From UBA10183 sp041653835 (GTDB lineage Bacteria; Omnitrophota; Gorgyraeia; Gorgyraeales; Gorgyraeaceae), in assembly GCA_041653835.1 (NCBI GenBank), contig JBAZEP010000038.1, forward strand, positions 1 through 15,204: DNA of 15,204 bases. The letters run 5' to 3'. Of the stretch, positions 1 to 8,273 are shown one piece after another (positions within the stretch are counted from its first letter, which is position 1; each line of letters begins with the position of its first letter). The position numbers and the translations under genes are program-made. Below the pieces are notes generated by a model that was not told the DNA's origin, did no database searches, and saw only the letters and a list, made by a program, of their open reading frames with translations.

Positions 1-23
1 TTTTGCTAAACTAACAGGCAATT

Positions 24-1157
24 ATGCGTATATGCCATGTCATAACAAAGCCTGAGCTGGGCGGGGCGCAGCTTTCCACCCTGAACCTTATTTCCAGCCT
101 TCCAAAAGATAGATATAAAATATCCTTAATCACTTCTTCCCGCGGCATATTGAAACATGAATTTGAAAATCTTGGAAATATTTCCACGCATTTTTCGCCT
201 TTTTTGGCAAGACCCATTAATCCCATACTAGATATATTAGCATTAATGCATATATATGATATATATAGACGCAATAGGTTTAAAATTATACATACCCACA
301 GCTCAAAAGCCGGCATAATCGGCAGATGGGCGGCTCTATTAGCCGGCGTTCCCGCCATTGTCCACACAGTGCACGGCTGGCCTTTTAATGAATACCAGCC
401 TGTCCCGGTAAAAAGATTTTATATATTTCTTGAGAGGATTACCGCTTTATTTACCGCGAAAATCGTTTGTGTTTCCAAAAAAGACATAGAGATGGGCTTG
501 AGATATAAAATAGCGCCGGAAGAAAAATTCATACTGATAAGATACGGGATACCGCTTCGCAGGTTTAAAAATTCAAGCACGGACATAGCCGGCAAGAGGA
601 GGGAATTAGGGATCGATAACAACGATCCTGTTGTGGGCATGATATCCTGCCTTAAACCTCAAAAGTCTCCCCTGGATTACGTCAAGGCGTGCATAGATAT
701 ATACAACAAAATGCCCACCGTCAATTTTTTATTGATAGGAGACGGTGTCCTGAAAAATAGATGCAAAGCTGAACTTGAAAAGTCTTCGCTGAACGGCAGA
801 TTTATTTTTACTGGCTGGAGAAAGGATATACCCGAGATACTGGATATAGTTGACATAGTGGCGCTGACAAGCAAATGGGAAGGTTTTCCCATTGCCATAA
901 TAGAGGCGCTCAGTAAGGGCAAGCCTGTTGTCTCGACCGATACGGGATGCGTGCGCGAACTTGTGAAGGACGGCCTTACCGGATATGTCACAACGCCCGG
1001 GGAATACAAAGATATATCCAACAGGATATTGGAGATACTCAGGGATAGGGAGTCTTTTCTGAGGATGAAAAAACAGGCGCTCGAATCAATAGATGATTCT
1101 TTTGATATCAGCGCCATGGCGCGTAATACGGATGATCTTTACAGGAGGTTAGCATGA
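24..1157 (+). CDS. GT4-family glycosyltransferase
   Basis: A 377-residue glycosyltransferase of the GT-B fold, family GT4, expected to add a sugar from a nucleotide-sugar donor to a lipid-linked glycan at the cytoplasmic face of the inner membrane. The N-terminal acceptor half begins directly with a beta strand followed by a GGAQ motif (residues 13-16) and contains HTHSSKAG (90-97). The C-terminal donor half has the strand FLLIGDG (235-241), FTGWR (262-266) and the GT4 signature EGFPIAIIE (286-294), an intact E-x7-E pair. Length is normal for the family and no membrane segment is evident. The ATG at 24 gives a full N-terminus; the 23 bases before it hold only a weak AGG as ribosome site. The stop overlaps the next start as ATGA, so translation is probably coupled. 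The sugar and linkage cannot be read from the sequence. Confidence 0.93.
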   Translation: MRICHVITKPELGGAQLSTLNLISSLPKDRYKISLITSSRGILKHEFENLGNISTHFSPFLARPINPILDILALMHIYDIYRRNRFKIIHTHSSKAGIIGRWAALLAGVPAIVHTVHGWPFNEYQPVPVKRFYIFLERITALFTAKIVCVSKKDIEMGLRYKIAPEEKFILIRYGIPLRRFKNSSTDIAGKRRELGIDNNDPVVGMISCLKPQKSPLDYVKACIDIYNKMPTVNFLLIGDGVLKNRCKAELEKSSLNGRFIFTGWRKDIPEILDIVDIVALTSKWEGFPIAIIEALSKGKPVVSTDTGCVRELVKDGLTGYVTTPGEYKDISNRILEILRDRESFLRMKKQALESIDDSFDISAMARNTDDLYRRLA

Positions 1158-2152
1158 TTTTATTTTACATAATCTTGTGCTCTTTTTCTCTTATATTAAG
1201 CCTTTTATTAGTTCCCGTCACCATCGGGATAGGAAAGAGATTTAATATATTAAAGCCCGTGAAAAATGAACAGGGGAAGCCTTGTATAGGGGGCGCGGCT
1301 ATCTACGCCTCTTTTATCGCCGCTGTTTTATCCAGCCTGTTTTTTATCAAGATGCCCGCCGTGAAACTTTCCGCGGTAGCATTATCCAGTTTCGCCATAA
1401 TGCTCCTCGGTTTCATAGACGACATAAAAAACCTGAGGCCTATGCTGAAAATATTAGGGGAACTATCAGGCATATTGATCCTTATGTTTTTCGGATTTTC
1501 CACCAGGATAGCGTTTGTCCCTGGCTGGGCCAATATATTGATCACTATAACCTGGTTTTTATTCATAACTAACGCGTTCAATCTTCTCGATATAATGGAC
1601 GGGCTGACTTCCGGCCTTGTCATTATAATATCTTTAAGCCTGCTGATTATAGCGGCCGCAAGCAAGGATGTGTTCTCCTGCGTCATCCTGGCGGCATTCA
1701 TAGGCGCGCACCTTGGTTTTTTAAGATACAACTATCCTCCGGCCAAAGTTTATATGGGGGATACGGGAAGCCTTTTTTCGGGGTTCGTGCTCGCGATGAT
1801 AGCCATAAATATAGACTACGCGCCAATAGACAGGACCGTCGCGCTTTTGACTCCTATTTTGGCGATGAGCCTGCCTGTTTATGACACCCTGTTTCTTATA
1901 ATAATGCGCGTAAAAAAGAAAAAGCCTATATTCGATAAGACTAAAGATCATTTTGCGCTCCGGCTTGTGACTATGGGGTACAGTGTGAAAAAAAGCGTAT
2001 GGATAATGTATGCTTTCAGCGCGTTCCTGGCATTGGCGGCGATAATAGTGTCTTTCAGCGGGAATTTGACGGGTATTATCGTTCTCGTGATAGTCGGATT
2101 AGTGTTTATCCTTGCAGGCAAGAAAGCGGGGATGGCGAGCGTAAATGATTAG
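1154..2152 (+). CDS. WecA/MraY-family polyprenyl-phosphate sugar-1-phosphate transferase
   Basis: A 332-residue polytopic membrane protein with about ten hydrophobic helices. It should transfer a HexNAc-1-phosphate from a UDP-sugar to undecaprenyl phosphate, the committed start of lipid-linked polysaccharide synthesis. Family motifs are visible: the Mg-binding pair in GFIDDIKN (DD at 89-90), NAFNLLDIMDG (140-150) and the loop VYMGDTGS (199-206). The cytoplasmic loop near 261-271 reads DKTKDHFALRL. Relatives usually have a second His here (DHxSHRL or HLHHRL type), so the loop keeps one His and has Leu at the position of the other. The gene overlaps the GT4 gene by 4 bases and has a strong AGGAGG ribosome site at 1143-1148, 5 bases from the ATG. 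The family call is firm; GlcNAc or another HexNAc as substrate is inferred. Confidence 0.92.
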   Translation: MILFYIILCSFSLILSLLLVPVTIGIGKRFNILKPVKNEQGKPCIGGAAIYASFIAAVLSSLFFIKMPAVKLSAVALSSFAIMLLGFIDDIKNLRPMLKILGELSGILILMFFGFSTRIAFVPGWANILITITWFLFITNAFNLLDIMDGLTSGLVIIISLSLLIIAAASKDVFSCVILAAFIGAHLGFLRYNYPPAKVYMGDTGSLFSGFVLAMIAINIDYAPIDRTVALLTPILAMSLPVYDTLFLIIMRVKKKKPIFDKTKDHFALRLVTMGYSVKKSVWIMYAFSAFLALAAIIVSFSGNLTGIIVLVIVGLVFILAGKKAGMASVND

Positions 2153-2164
2153 AAAGCGAACTTT

Positions 2165-3481
2165 ATGAAACAATCTTTTAATAACAACGACATTGTTATT
2201 CTCGGCGCGGGCCTCGCCGGACTCAGCGCGGCGTATCATTTGAAAAGAGGCTATTCTGTATTCGAGAAGGAGCCTGAAATAGGCGGGATGACCAGGTCTA
2301 TACGTAAAGACGGCTACACCTTTGATTACGACGGCCATCTGCTGCATTTCAGGAGCGAGTACGCGTTCAACCTGGTTTCTGAGATATTGAACGGTAACCT
2401 GGCGCCGCACAAACGGAACGCCTGGATATATTCAAAAGGCGCGTTTACCCGTTATCCTTTTCAGGCAAATTTCTACGGCCTCCCGAAGCCTGTCGTAAAA
2501 GACTGCCTTATGGATTTTATCAAGACCAGGATCACGAGCGCGTCTTCCGCATCAGGCGCAAATGGGAATTTTGAGAACTGGATAATAAAGACATTTGGCA
2601 GGGGCATAGCGGATTATTTCATGCTTCCTTATAACAGGAAATTCTGGACGGTTGAACCGAAAGAGATGACATGTGAATGGCTGGAGGGATTTGTGCCGGT
2701 TCCAGACCTGGAAGATACTGTTGCCGGCGCGATATCGGATAGTACCAAACCGTACGGCTATAATTCCAGGTTCTGGTATCCAGTTAAAGGAGGCATCTCC
2801 GAACTTATAAAGGGATTTTCGGAAAGGATAAAAAATACGCATGTCAATAAAAAGGCCGTTACGATAGATCAGCACAGGAAGGAAGTGATCTTTGAGGACG
2901 CGGCCATAAAGAAATACAGGAACCTGGTTGTTACCATACCTCTTCCTGAGCTTTCCGGGCTCCTGGTAGATATGCCCCGCGAGATAAAAGAGGCGTTTTC
3001 CGCGCTCAGATGGACATCTATTTACGTTTTGAACCTCGGCGTGAAAAGTGATAATCTCACAGAGAAGCACTGGGTTTACTATCCGGAGGAGGATGTGATC
3101 TTTTACAGGATAGGTTTCCCTACCAGTTTTTCCATGGATGTCGCGCCTGAAAAAAGGACTTCTATATATGCCGAGATAGCGTATTCGGACGCCAAGAAGA
3201 TAAACAAGGAAGAAGCCCCTGCCCGCGCGATAAAAGACCTTAAAAGATGCGGCGTTATTTCGGATGAAAGCGATGTGGAGATCTGCCTGCCGATAGATCT
3301 GAAGTACGGTTACGCGCTGTATGATTCCAAGAGGCGCCATGCCGTCCAGGCTATAAAGAATTACCTGGAGAAATTCAATATCCATACCGCAGGCAGGTAT
3401 GGGAGCTGGAAATACATGTCTATGGAAGACGTAATATTGGAAGGGAAACAGACAGCCGAGAGTTTAAAGTTTAAGGTTTAA
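2165..3481 (+). CDS. FAD-dependent oxidoreductase, UDP-galactopyranose mutase-like
   Basis: A 438-residue cytoplasmic flavoprotein. The N-terminal Rossmann motif is clear: VILGAGLAGLSAA with glycines at 14, 16 and 19, then FEKEPEIGG (33-41), which forms the adenosine and pyrophosphate site. The segment DYFMLPYNRKFW and the following tryptophan-rich stretch resemble UDP-galactopyranose mutases and the wider protoporphyrinogen oxidase/amine oxidase superfamily. The C-terminus has a second FAD-contact region around HTAGRYGSWKYMSM. Members of this group are common in O-antigen and exopolysaccharide clusters and may interconvert pyranose and furanose nucleotide sugars or oxidise a sugar, but the reaction here is not proven. 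No strong ribosome site precedes the ATG; the 12-base gap after the previous gene suggests coupled translation. The last codons (SLKFKV) are encoded by a heptamer repeat that runs into the next gene's start. Confidence 0.85.
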   Translation: MKQSFNNNDIVILGAGLAGLSAAYHLKRGYSVFEKEPEIGGMTRSIRKDGYTFDYDGHLLHFRSEYAFNLVSEILNGNLAPHKRNAWIYSKGAFTRYPFQANFYGLPKPVVKDCLMDFIKTRITSASSASGANGNFENWIIKTFGRGIADYFMLPYNRKFWTVEPKEMTCEWLEGFVPVPDLEDTVAGAISDSTKPYGYNSRFWYPVKGGISELIKGFSERIKNTHVNKKAVTIDQHRKEVIFEDAAIKKYRNLVVTIPLPELSGLLVDMPREIKEAFSALRWTSIYVLNLGVKSDNLTEKHWVYYPEEDVIFYRIGFPTSFSMDVAPEKRTSIYAEIAYSDAKKINKEEAPARAIKDLKRCGVISDESDVEICLPIDLKYGYALYDSKRRHAVQAIKNYLEKFNIHTAGRYGSWKYMSMEDVILEGKQTAESLKFKV

Positions 3482-3488
3482 AGTTTAT
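3461..3488 (+). repeat. Four-copy 7-bp tandem repeat across a gene junction
   Basis: Four adjacent heptamers read AGTTTAA, AGTTTAA, GGTTTAA, AGTTTAT. They encode the last residues and the stop (3479-3481) of the oxidoreductase gene and run into the ATG (3487-3489) of the carbamoyltransferase gene. Because seven is not a multiple of three, a gain or loss of one unit would alter the end of the upstream protein and the spacing of the junction. The repeat displaces any normal Shine-Dalgarno sequence; AAGG at 3473-3476 is the only weak candidate. Confidence 0.85.
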
Positions 3489-5298
3489 GGCTACTTACAT
3501 TTTGGGAATTTCTTGTTTTTACCATGATTCAGCCGCAGCGCTTATAAAGGACGGCGAGATAATAGCTGCGGCGCAGGAAGAACGTTTTACGCGTAAGAAG
3601 CATGATTTTAACTTTCCAGAAAACGCCGTTAATTATTGCCTGAAAGAAGCGGGCATAAAGGTTGAGGAACTTTCTTACGCAGTTTTTTATGACAAACCAC
3701 TTTTAAAATTTGAAAGGATATTATTGACTTATCTCTCTTGCGCGCCTGCGGGTTTCAGGTCGTTTAACAAAGCCATGCCGGTGTGGCTTAAGGAACGGCT
3801 CTGGATGTCAGGGCTTATTTCCGAAAAATTAAATTATAACGGCAAGGTGCTTTTCATGGAGCACCACGAATCCCATGCCGCGTCCGCGTTTTACCCGTCG
3901 CCTTTCAAGGAAGCCGCTATACTTACGATAGACGGAACAGGGGAATGGGCTACCACAAGTTTTGGCGTGGGCAAGGATAATGATCTCGAACTGCTGTACG
4001 AGATAAAATTCCCGCATTCCATAGGGCTTTTATATTCCGCTTTCACTTATTATACGGGATTCAGGGTCAATTCCGCCGAATATAAAGTGATGGGGCTCGC
4101 GCCTTATGGAGAGCCGAAATATACGGAGCTGATATTAAAAGAGTTGATCGATCTCAAGGAAGACGGGTCATTTAAACTTAATATGAAGTATTTTAACTAC
4201 TGTGCCGGCCTTACCATGACGAATAAAAATTTTGACAGGCTTTTTGGCAGGCCTCCCAGAAAACCCGAGACGGCGATCACACAGCTTGATATGGATCTCG
4301 CAAGATCCATACAGGCGGTTACCGAGGAAGCGATGTTGAAGGCCGCAAGGCACATATATAAACTGACCGGCCTGAAAAACCTGTGCCTGGCTGGCGGCGT
4401 TGCCTTGAATTGCGTGGCGAATGGAAGGGTCCTGAGGGAAGGGCCCTTTGAGAAAATATGGATACAGCCTGCGGCCGGGGATGCAGGCGGCGCAATAGGC
4501 GCGGCATTAAGAGTATGGTATAAGTATATAGGCAACAGAAGAGACACTGCCGTGGCTGGAGATTTTCAAAAGGGTTCTTTCCTGGGGCCTGAATATGCGG
4601 ACGATTATATAGAAAATTATCTCAAGGCCGAAAAAATACCGCATATTAAACTGGATAAACCGGAATTATTGAAAACCGTGGCCGGTTATATTGCCGGCGA
4701 AAAGGTGATAGGCTGGTTCCAGGGCAGGATGGAATTCGGGCCAAGGGCTTTAGGCGGACGCAGTATTATAGGGGATGCGCGCTCAGGAGAAATGCAATCA
4801 AGAATGAACCTTAAAATAAAATTCAGGGAATCTTTCAGACCGTTTGCCCCAAGCGTCCTGGCTGAAAAGGCAGGAGAGTATTTCGATATAAATTGTAAAA
4901 GCCCTTATATGCTTTTAACAGCGAATGTAAAAGACAGCCATCTGAAGAAAACAGGTGTAAGCGAACCTGGGGGATTTGACAGGCTCAAGGTAATACGATC
5001 TGACATACCCGCGGTTACCCATGTGGATAATTCCGCGAGACTGCAGACTGTGTCAAAAAATACGAACGGGATTTTTTATGACCTCATAAATGAGTTATAT
5101 GAAAATACGGGCTGCCCTGTGATAATAAACACGTCTTTCAACGTCAGGGGGGAGCCTATCGTATGCTCGCCCGAGGACGCCTATAGATGTTTTATGCGGA
5201 CCGGCATGGATTATCTTGTGATGGGCAGTTTTGTGCTGGATAAAAAGTTACAGCCGGAACAAAAGATGGAAAATAAGCAGTATTTCGAACTGGATTAG
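3487..5298 (+). CDS. NodU/CmcH-family carbamoyltransferase
   Basis: A 603-residue soluble O-carbamoyltransferase. Enzymes of this family convert carbamoyl phosphate and ATP to carbamoyl-adenylate in one domain and pass the carbamoyl group to a hydroxyl of a sugar or other acceptor. The N-terminal ASKHA-fold domain has ILGISCFYHDSAA (5-17), EERFTRKKHD (31-40), the metal-binding stretch EHHESHAASAF (125-135) and the nucleotide-binding LTIDGTGEW (146-154), then LAGGVALNC further on. The C-terminal YrdC-like domain starts near residue 409 with GWFQGRMEFGPRALGGRSI and ends with NTSFNVRGEPIVCSPEDA. Length is typical and all signature blocks are intact. It lies just upstream of an SxtJ-family gene, a frequent pairing, and of the exporter genes, so the likely acceptor is the exported glycan or its precursor (inference). 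Confidence 0.95.
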   Translation: MATYILGISCFYHDSAAALIKDGEIIAAAQEERFTRKKHDFNFPENAVNYCLKEAGIKVEELSYAVFYDKPLLKFERILLTYLSCAPAGFRSFNKAMPVWLKERLWMSGLISEKLNYNGKVLFMEHHESHAASAFYPSPFKEAAILTIDGTGEWATTSFGVGKDNDLELLYEIKFPHSIGLLYSAFTYYTGFRVNSAEYKVMGLAPYGEPKYTELILKELIDLKEDGSFKLNMKYFNYCAGLTMTNKNFDRLFGRPPRKPETAITQLDMDLARSIQAVTEEAMLKAARHIYKLTGLKNLCLAGGVALNCVANGRVLREGPFEKIWIQPAAGDAGGAIGAALRVWYKYIGNRRDTAVAGDFQKGSFLGPEYADDYIENYLKAEKIPHIKLDKPELLKTVAGYIAGEKVIGWFQGRMEFGPRALGGRSIIGDARSGEMQSRMNLKIKFRESFRPFAPSVLAEKAGEYFDINCKSPYMLLTANVKDSHLKKTGVSEPGGFDRLKVIRSDIPAVTHVDNSARLQTVSKNTNGIFYDLINELYENTGCPVIINTSFNVRGEPIVCSPEDAYRCFMRTGMDYLVMGSFVLDKKLQPEQKMENKQYFELD

Positions 5299-5307
5299 GG
5301 TTGATAT

Positions 5308-5691
5308 ATGAATAAAGAATTGAGGAAATTCGGGCTTAGCCTAGGATTGGGGCTGAACATACTGGGATGGGTTTTGTTCTACAGGCAGAGGGAATATTTC
5401 ATATGGTTTACGGCAGCCGGTTCCGCTGTTTTTATAATGGCCATTCTCTTTCCTGCTATATTGACGCCCTTAAAAAAGATCCTGGACAGGATAATCCTCT
5501 TTATCGGATGGCTTACAAGCGTAATCAGCTTTTCGATGGTTTTCTATCTTATATTTACTCCCGTAGCATTTATATTCAAACTTTCAGGAAAAGACCTGCT
5601 GGACAGGAAAATAGATAACAGAGCAGGCAGTTACTGGATAAAAAAGGAAAAGAGAGTTTCTTCAAAAGAGTCTTATGAGCGCATGGGGTGA
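5308..5691 (+). CDS. SxtJ-family small membrane protein
   Basis: A 127-residue membrane protein with hydrophobic stretches near residues 8-25, 31-52 and 62-92, followed by a basic tail. The C-terminal pattern GKDLLDRKIDNRAGSYWIKK (94-113) is what I recognise as the SxtJ-family signature. These small proteins commonly sit next to carbamoyltransferase genes. Their biochemical role is unknown; an anchor or partner for the carbamoyltransferase at the membrane is a guess. It starts 9 bases after the carbamoyltransferase stop, with AGGG (5297-5300) as a modest ribosome site. There is no room here for the additional very small DUF5989-type gene that often accompanies this pair. Confidence 0.85.
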   Translation: MNKELRKFGLSLGLGLNILGWVLFYRQREYFIWFTAAGSAVFIMAILFPAILTPLKKILDRIILFIGWLTSVISFSMVFYLIFTPVAFIFKLSGKDLLDRKIDNRAGSYWIKKEKRVSSKESYERMG

Positions 5692-5694
5692 GGC

Positions 5695-6504
5695 TTGAAT
5701 AATTTATTTAAATATAAAGATCTAATCTATGAACTGGCATTACGGGACCTGAAAATACGCTACAGGAAACCTTTTTTCGGGTTCTTATGGATGCTGATCA
5801 TGCCTTTCTCAATGGCCATTATTTATAAAGTGCTGTTTTCTGATTTCATGCGTATGACAAGCGGGCCGTATCCGTATTTTATACATCTGATAACAGCCGT
5901 GCTCCCATGGAGCTATTTTGCCACCGCAGTGCAGGGCTCAAGCGGGTCGATATTGGGGAGCAAGAACATAATAAACCAGATAGCTTTTCCTAAATACCTG
6001 CTGCCCCTATCAACTGTATGCGCCAATCTGATAAATTTCCTGCCTACAATGGCGGTACTCGCCGGGTTCGTCCTGGCGTTCCACATAAGGATCAGCCCGC
6101 TGATAATTTTCCTGCCTGTTATAATAGTGTTCCATACATGCCTGATAACGGGGCTGGCGTATCTGGTTTCCGCACTGCAGGTCATATACCGGGACACGGA
6201 ATATTTCGTCCAGATAGCGCTTTCCGCTTTATTTTTTCTGATGCCGGGGGTGTATGTTTTAGAGGAAGTGATAAACAGGGCAAGCCCGCTGTTTGTAAAA
6301 CTCTACATGTTTAACCCTTTGGTAGGCTTCTGCAATTTATACAGGATCGTTTTTATCGACGGTTATATGGGCGCCATGCCGGAAGAAGCAGGTGTCCTGA
6401 ATACTATTATAGTGCCCGCGGCGTTTTCTATAGCTATCCTGCTGGCAGGGTATTTTGTGTTTAAAAGATACGAAAAAAAGTTTTCGGATTACTTGAATAT
6501 ATGA
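5695..6504 (+). CDS. wzm: ABC-2 type polysaccharide export permease (Wzm-like)
   Basis: A 269-residue permease of the ABC-2 family that should form the membrane channel moving a lipid-linked polysaccharide to the periplasm together with the next gene's ATPase. The N-terminal amphipathic element LALRDLKIRYRKPFFGFLWM (14-33) is typical of Wzm/TagG-type permeases and contacts the ATPase. About six membrane helices follow; the motif YRDTEYFVQI (165-174) and the late NPLVGFCNLYR (207-217) are also characteristic. The start is TTG: an in-frame TGA lies 6 bases upstream, and the next ATG (residue 33) would remove the conserved N-terminus. GGGGTGAGG overlapping the previous stop is the likely ribosome site, implying translational coupling. 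The stop overlaps the next gene's start by 4 bases (ATGA). Confidence 0.94.
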   Translation: MNNLFKYKDLIYELALRDLKIRYRKPFFGFLWMLIMPFSMAIIYKVLFSDFMRMTSGPYPYFIHLITAVLPWSYFATAVQGSSGSILGSKNIINQIAFPKYLLPLSTVCANLINFLPTMAVLAGFVLAFHIRISPLIIFLPVIIVFHTCLITGLAYLVSALQVIYRDTEYFVQIALSALFFLMPGVYVLEEVINRASPLFVKLYMFNPLVGFCNLYRIVFIDGYMGAMPEEAGVLNTIIVPAAFSIAILLAGYFVFKRYEKKFSDYLNI

Positions 6505-8273
6505 ACAAGGAAATAATAAGACTGAACAACGCCGGAAGAAAATTCCATAAATTCATAGAAGACGAACCCCGGAATGAAAAACACGTTTTAAGAGGCCGTG
6601 ATTCCAGGGACGGGGCTTTCTGGGCGCTAAGGAACGTCTATATGAATATCAACAAAGAAGAGATAGTGGGGATCATAGGGAGGAACGGATCCGGGAAATC
6701 CACTTTGCTGAATATAATAGCGGGCAATATGCCTGTCAGCGAAGGCGAGATCGTAACGAGGGGCAGGGTATCGGCTTTATTGACACTCGGGGCGGGATTC
6801 CAGGATGAACTGACCGGAAAAGAGAATATTTACCTTAACGCCAGCCTTCTCGGCATGCATAAAGAGGAGATAAATAAAATTTTTGCGGATATAGTGGAAT
6901 TCTCGGAACTGGGGGATTTTATAAACGCGCCTCTCGGAAGCTATTCCTCCGGGATGAGGATGAGGCTGGGCTTCAGCGTGGCGATCCACAAGGGATTCGA
7001 TGTGCTGGTTACGGATGAGATCATGGGCGTAGGCGATATATATTTCCAGAAAAAATGCTTCGAGAAAATGGTGGATTTCAAAAGACAGGGTAAATCCATG
7101 ATAATAGCCACCCAGGATACCAGGATAGCCGAAAGATTTTGCGACAGGTTATTCCTCCTGGAAGATGGCCAGGTGCTCTCAAGCGGCTCCCCAAAAGAAA
7201 TAGTGGAACAGTACCAGGTACTTTTGTCTAAGAAGAAGATATTATCCGAAGGGACGCGCTCCTCCATGGTGACGGAGACGAAACGCTGGAGCACTGATAT
7301 GGAAGAATGGGGTAAGAAAGAGGGCACAAAAGAGGTTGTCATAAAAGAGCTGGACATATTGAATAAATTAGGCCGGAAAGTAAAAAAGATAAAAAGCGGA
7401 GAGGGCATAAGGATCCGGTGCGATTTCACGGTTAATAAAGAGATAGATAATTTTCATTTCGGGGTGGCTATATTCAGGGAAGACGGCGTCTATTGTTACG
7501 GCCCTAACACCCAGTTTGACGGGCTTGCCATTGAACCTATGCGTAAAGGGCAGGGCAGGTTTGAATTGGAATTCAAAAAACTGTCGCTTATGCCGGGTAC
7601 TTACTATATATCAGCCGCTATCTGGGACAAGAAAGAAACACTGGCTTACGATTATCATAAAGGCAGTTATAAGTTAGAAGTGGCGGGCGAGCCTCGTTTA
7701 GGACAACTGCTCAACATCCCAGCCAGGTGGAGCAGGTTCCGGTTTCCTGAGTTTTTTGATCCGGGACATCTGCCCGACCTTGGTTACCTGGCGGATAAAT
7801 GGGAAAGCCGGTTGAATAACGGGCTTATTAAATTCGAATCGTTGAGCTTCCTGAATAATTATGATTACAATGACGGAGTTTTTTTAACGGACAGGGATTT
7901 TAAGATAAAAGCAGATTTTAATATAGACGCCTCATTACAGTCCGGCCTGATGGACCTGGTGTTATGGATAGGTGTTTATCGTTCAGACAGGATTTATTGC
8001 CATGGTTCTTTTAAGAAAATAACTTCCACAGGCCGGAATTCGGAGATCTTATTTTACCCGAGGTTGAAATTGCTTCCGGGAGGCTACAACGTATCTATAG
8101 GCGCCTGGGACGCTCATAAGAGGGCGTTTCTTGCTTATGACCACGCTGTGCATAAATTCAATATGATTTCGGATAAACAGGACCATGGCACGGTTTATTT
8201 AGAGCACCGCTGGAATTGGGATATCCCGAAAGGAGAAAGCAGATGTCTAAAAAAGAGCCTTTTGTCAGCGTAA
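6501..8273 (+). CDS. wzt: ABC polysaccharide export ATPase (Wzt-like) with tandem C-terminal domains
   Basis: A 590-residue ATPase energising glycan export through the Wzm-like permease. The nucleotide-binding domain (about 1-245) has Walker A GRNGSGKST (60-68), signature YSSGM (148-152) and Walker B VLVTDE (168-173). The switch position, normally a His in a SHD or SHN context, reads ATQD with Gln205. Two similar beta-rich domains follow, about 271-410 and 431-572. Each has a variable strand with a Tyr-Cys pair (YCYG at 331-334; IYCHG at 498-502), then LMPGTYYISAAIWD or LLPGGYNVSIGAWD, then LAYDYH or LAYDHA, and closes on an ARW or HRW motif. They match the Wzt C-terminal domain that binds the glycan end in O9a-type systems. 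Most Wzt proteins have only one such domain, at about 400-450 residues. The 3' end overlaps the next gene by 31 bases. Confidence 0.94.
   Translation: MNKEIIRLNNAGRKFHKFIEDEPRNEKHVLRGRDSRDGAFWALRNVYMNINKEEIVGIIGRNGSGKSTLLNIIAGNMPVSEGEIVTRGRVSALLTLGAGFQDELTGKENIYLNASLLGMHKEEINKIFADIVEFSELGDFINAPLGSYSSGMRMRLGFSVAIHKGFDVLVTDEIMGVGDIYFQKKCFEKMVDFKRQGKSMIIATQDTRIAERFCDRLFLLEDGQVLSSGSPKEIVEQYQVLLSKKKILSEGTRSSMVTETKRWSTDMEEWGKKEGTKEVVIKELDILNKLGRKVKKIKSGEGIRIRCDFTVNKEIDNFHFGVAIFREDGVYCYGPNTQFDGLAIEPMRKGQGRFELEFKKLSLMPGTYYISAAIWDKKETLAYDYHKGSYKLEVAGEPRLGQLLNIPARWSRFRFPEFFDPGHLPDLGYLADKWESRLNNGLIKFESLSFLNNYDYNDGVFLTDRDFKIKADFNIDASLQSGLMDLVLWIGVYRSDRIYCHGSFKKITSTGRNSEILFYPRLKLLPGGYNVSIGAWDAHKRAFLAYDHAVHKFNMISDKQDHGTVYLEHRWNWDIPKGESRCLKKSLLSA
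8229..8235 (+). promoter_or_regulatory. Ribosome binding site deciding the start of the giant gene
   Basis: AAAGGAG lies 7 bases before the ATG at 8243, inside the end of the Wzt gene. An in-frame ATG at 8216 lacks such a site and would add nine residues (MGYPERRKQ) not expected before a GT2 core that begins right after MSKKEPFVSVIIV. The start at 8243 is therefore preferred. Confidence 0.85.

Noticed and set aside
215..265. AT-rich stretch with alternating TA inside the first gene as a promoter or origin element
   Set aside because: It is within an intact coding frame (Ile, Tyr, Asp codons) and has no ordered -35/-10 spacing or iterons.
2552..3385. Long minus-strand open frame of 277 codons
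   Set aside because: It lies fully opposite the oxidoreductase gene, has no recognisable motif, and reads as a shadow of the plus-strand codon pattern.
8216..8242. Upstream in-frame ATG at 8216 as the start of the giant protein
   Set aside because: It has no ribosome site and adds nine unconserved residues, while the ATG at 8243 has AAAGGAG at 7 bases and leads directly into the GT2 core.
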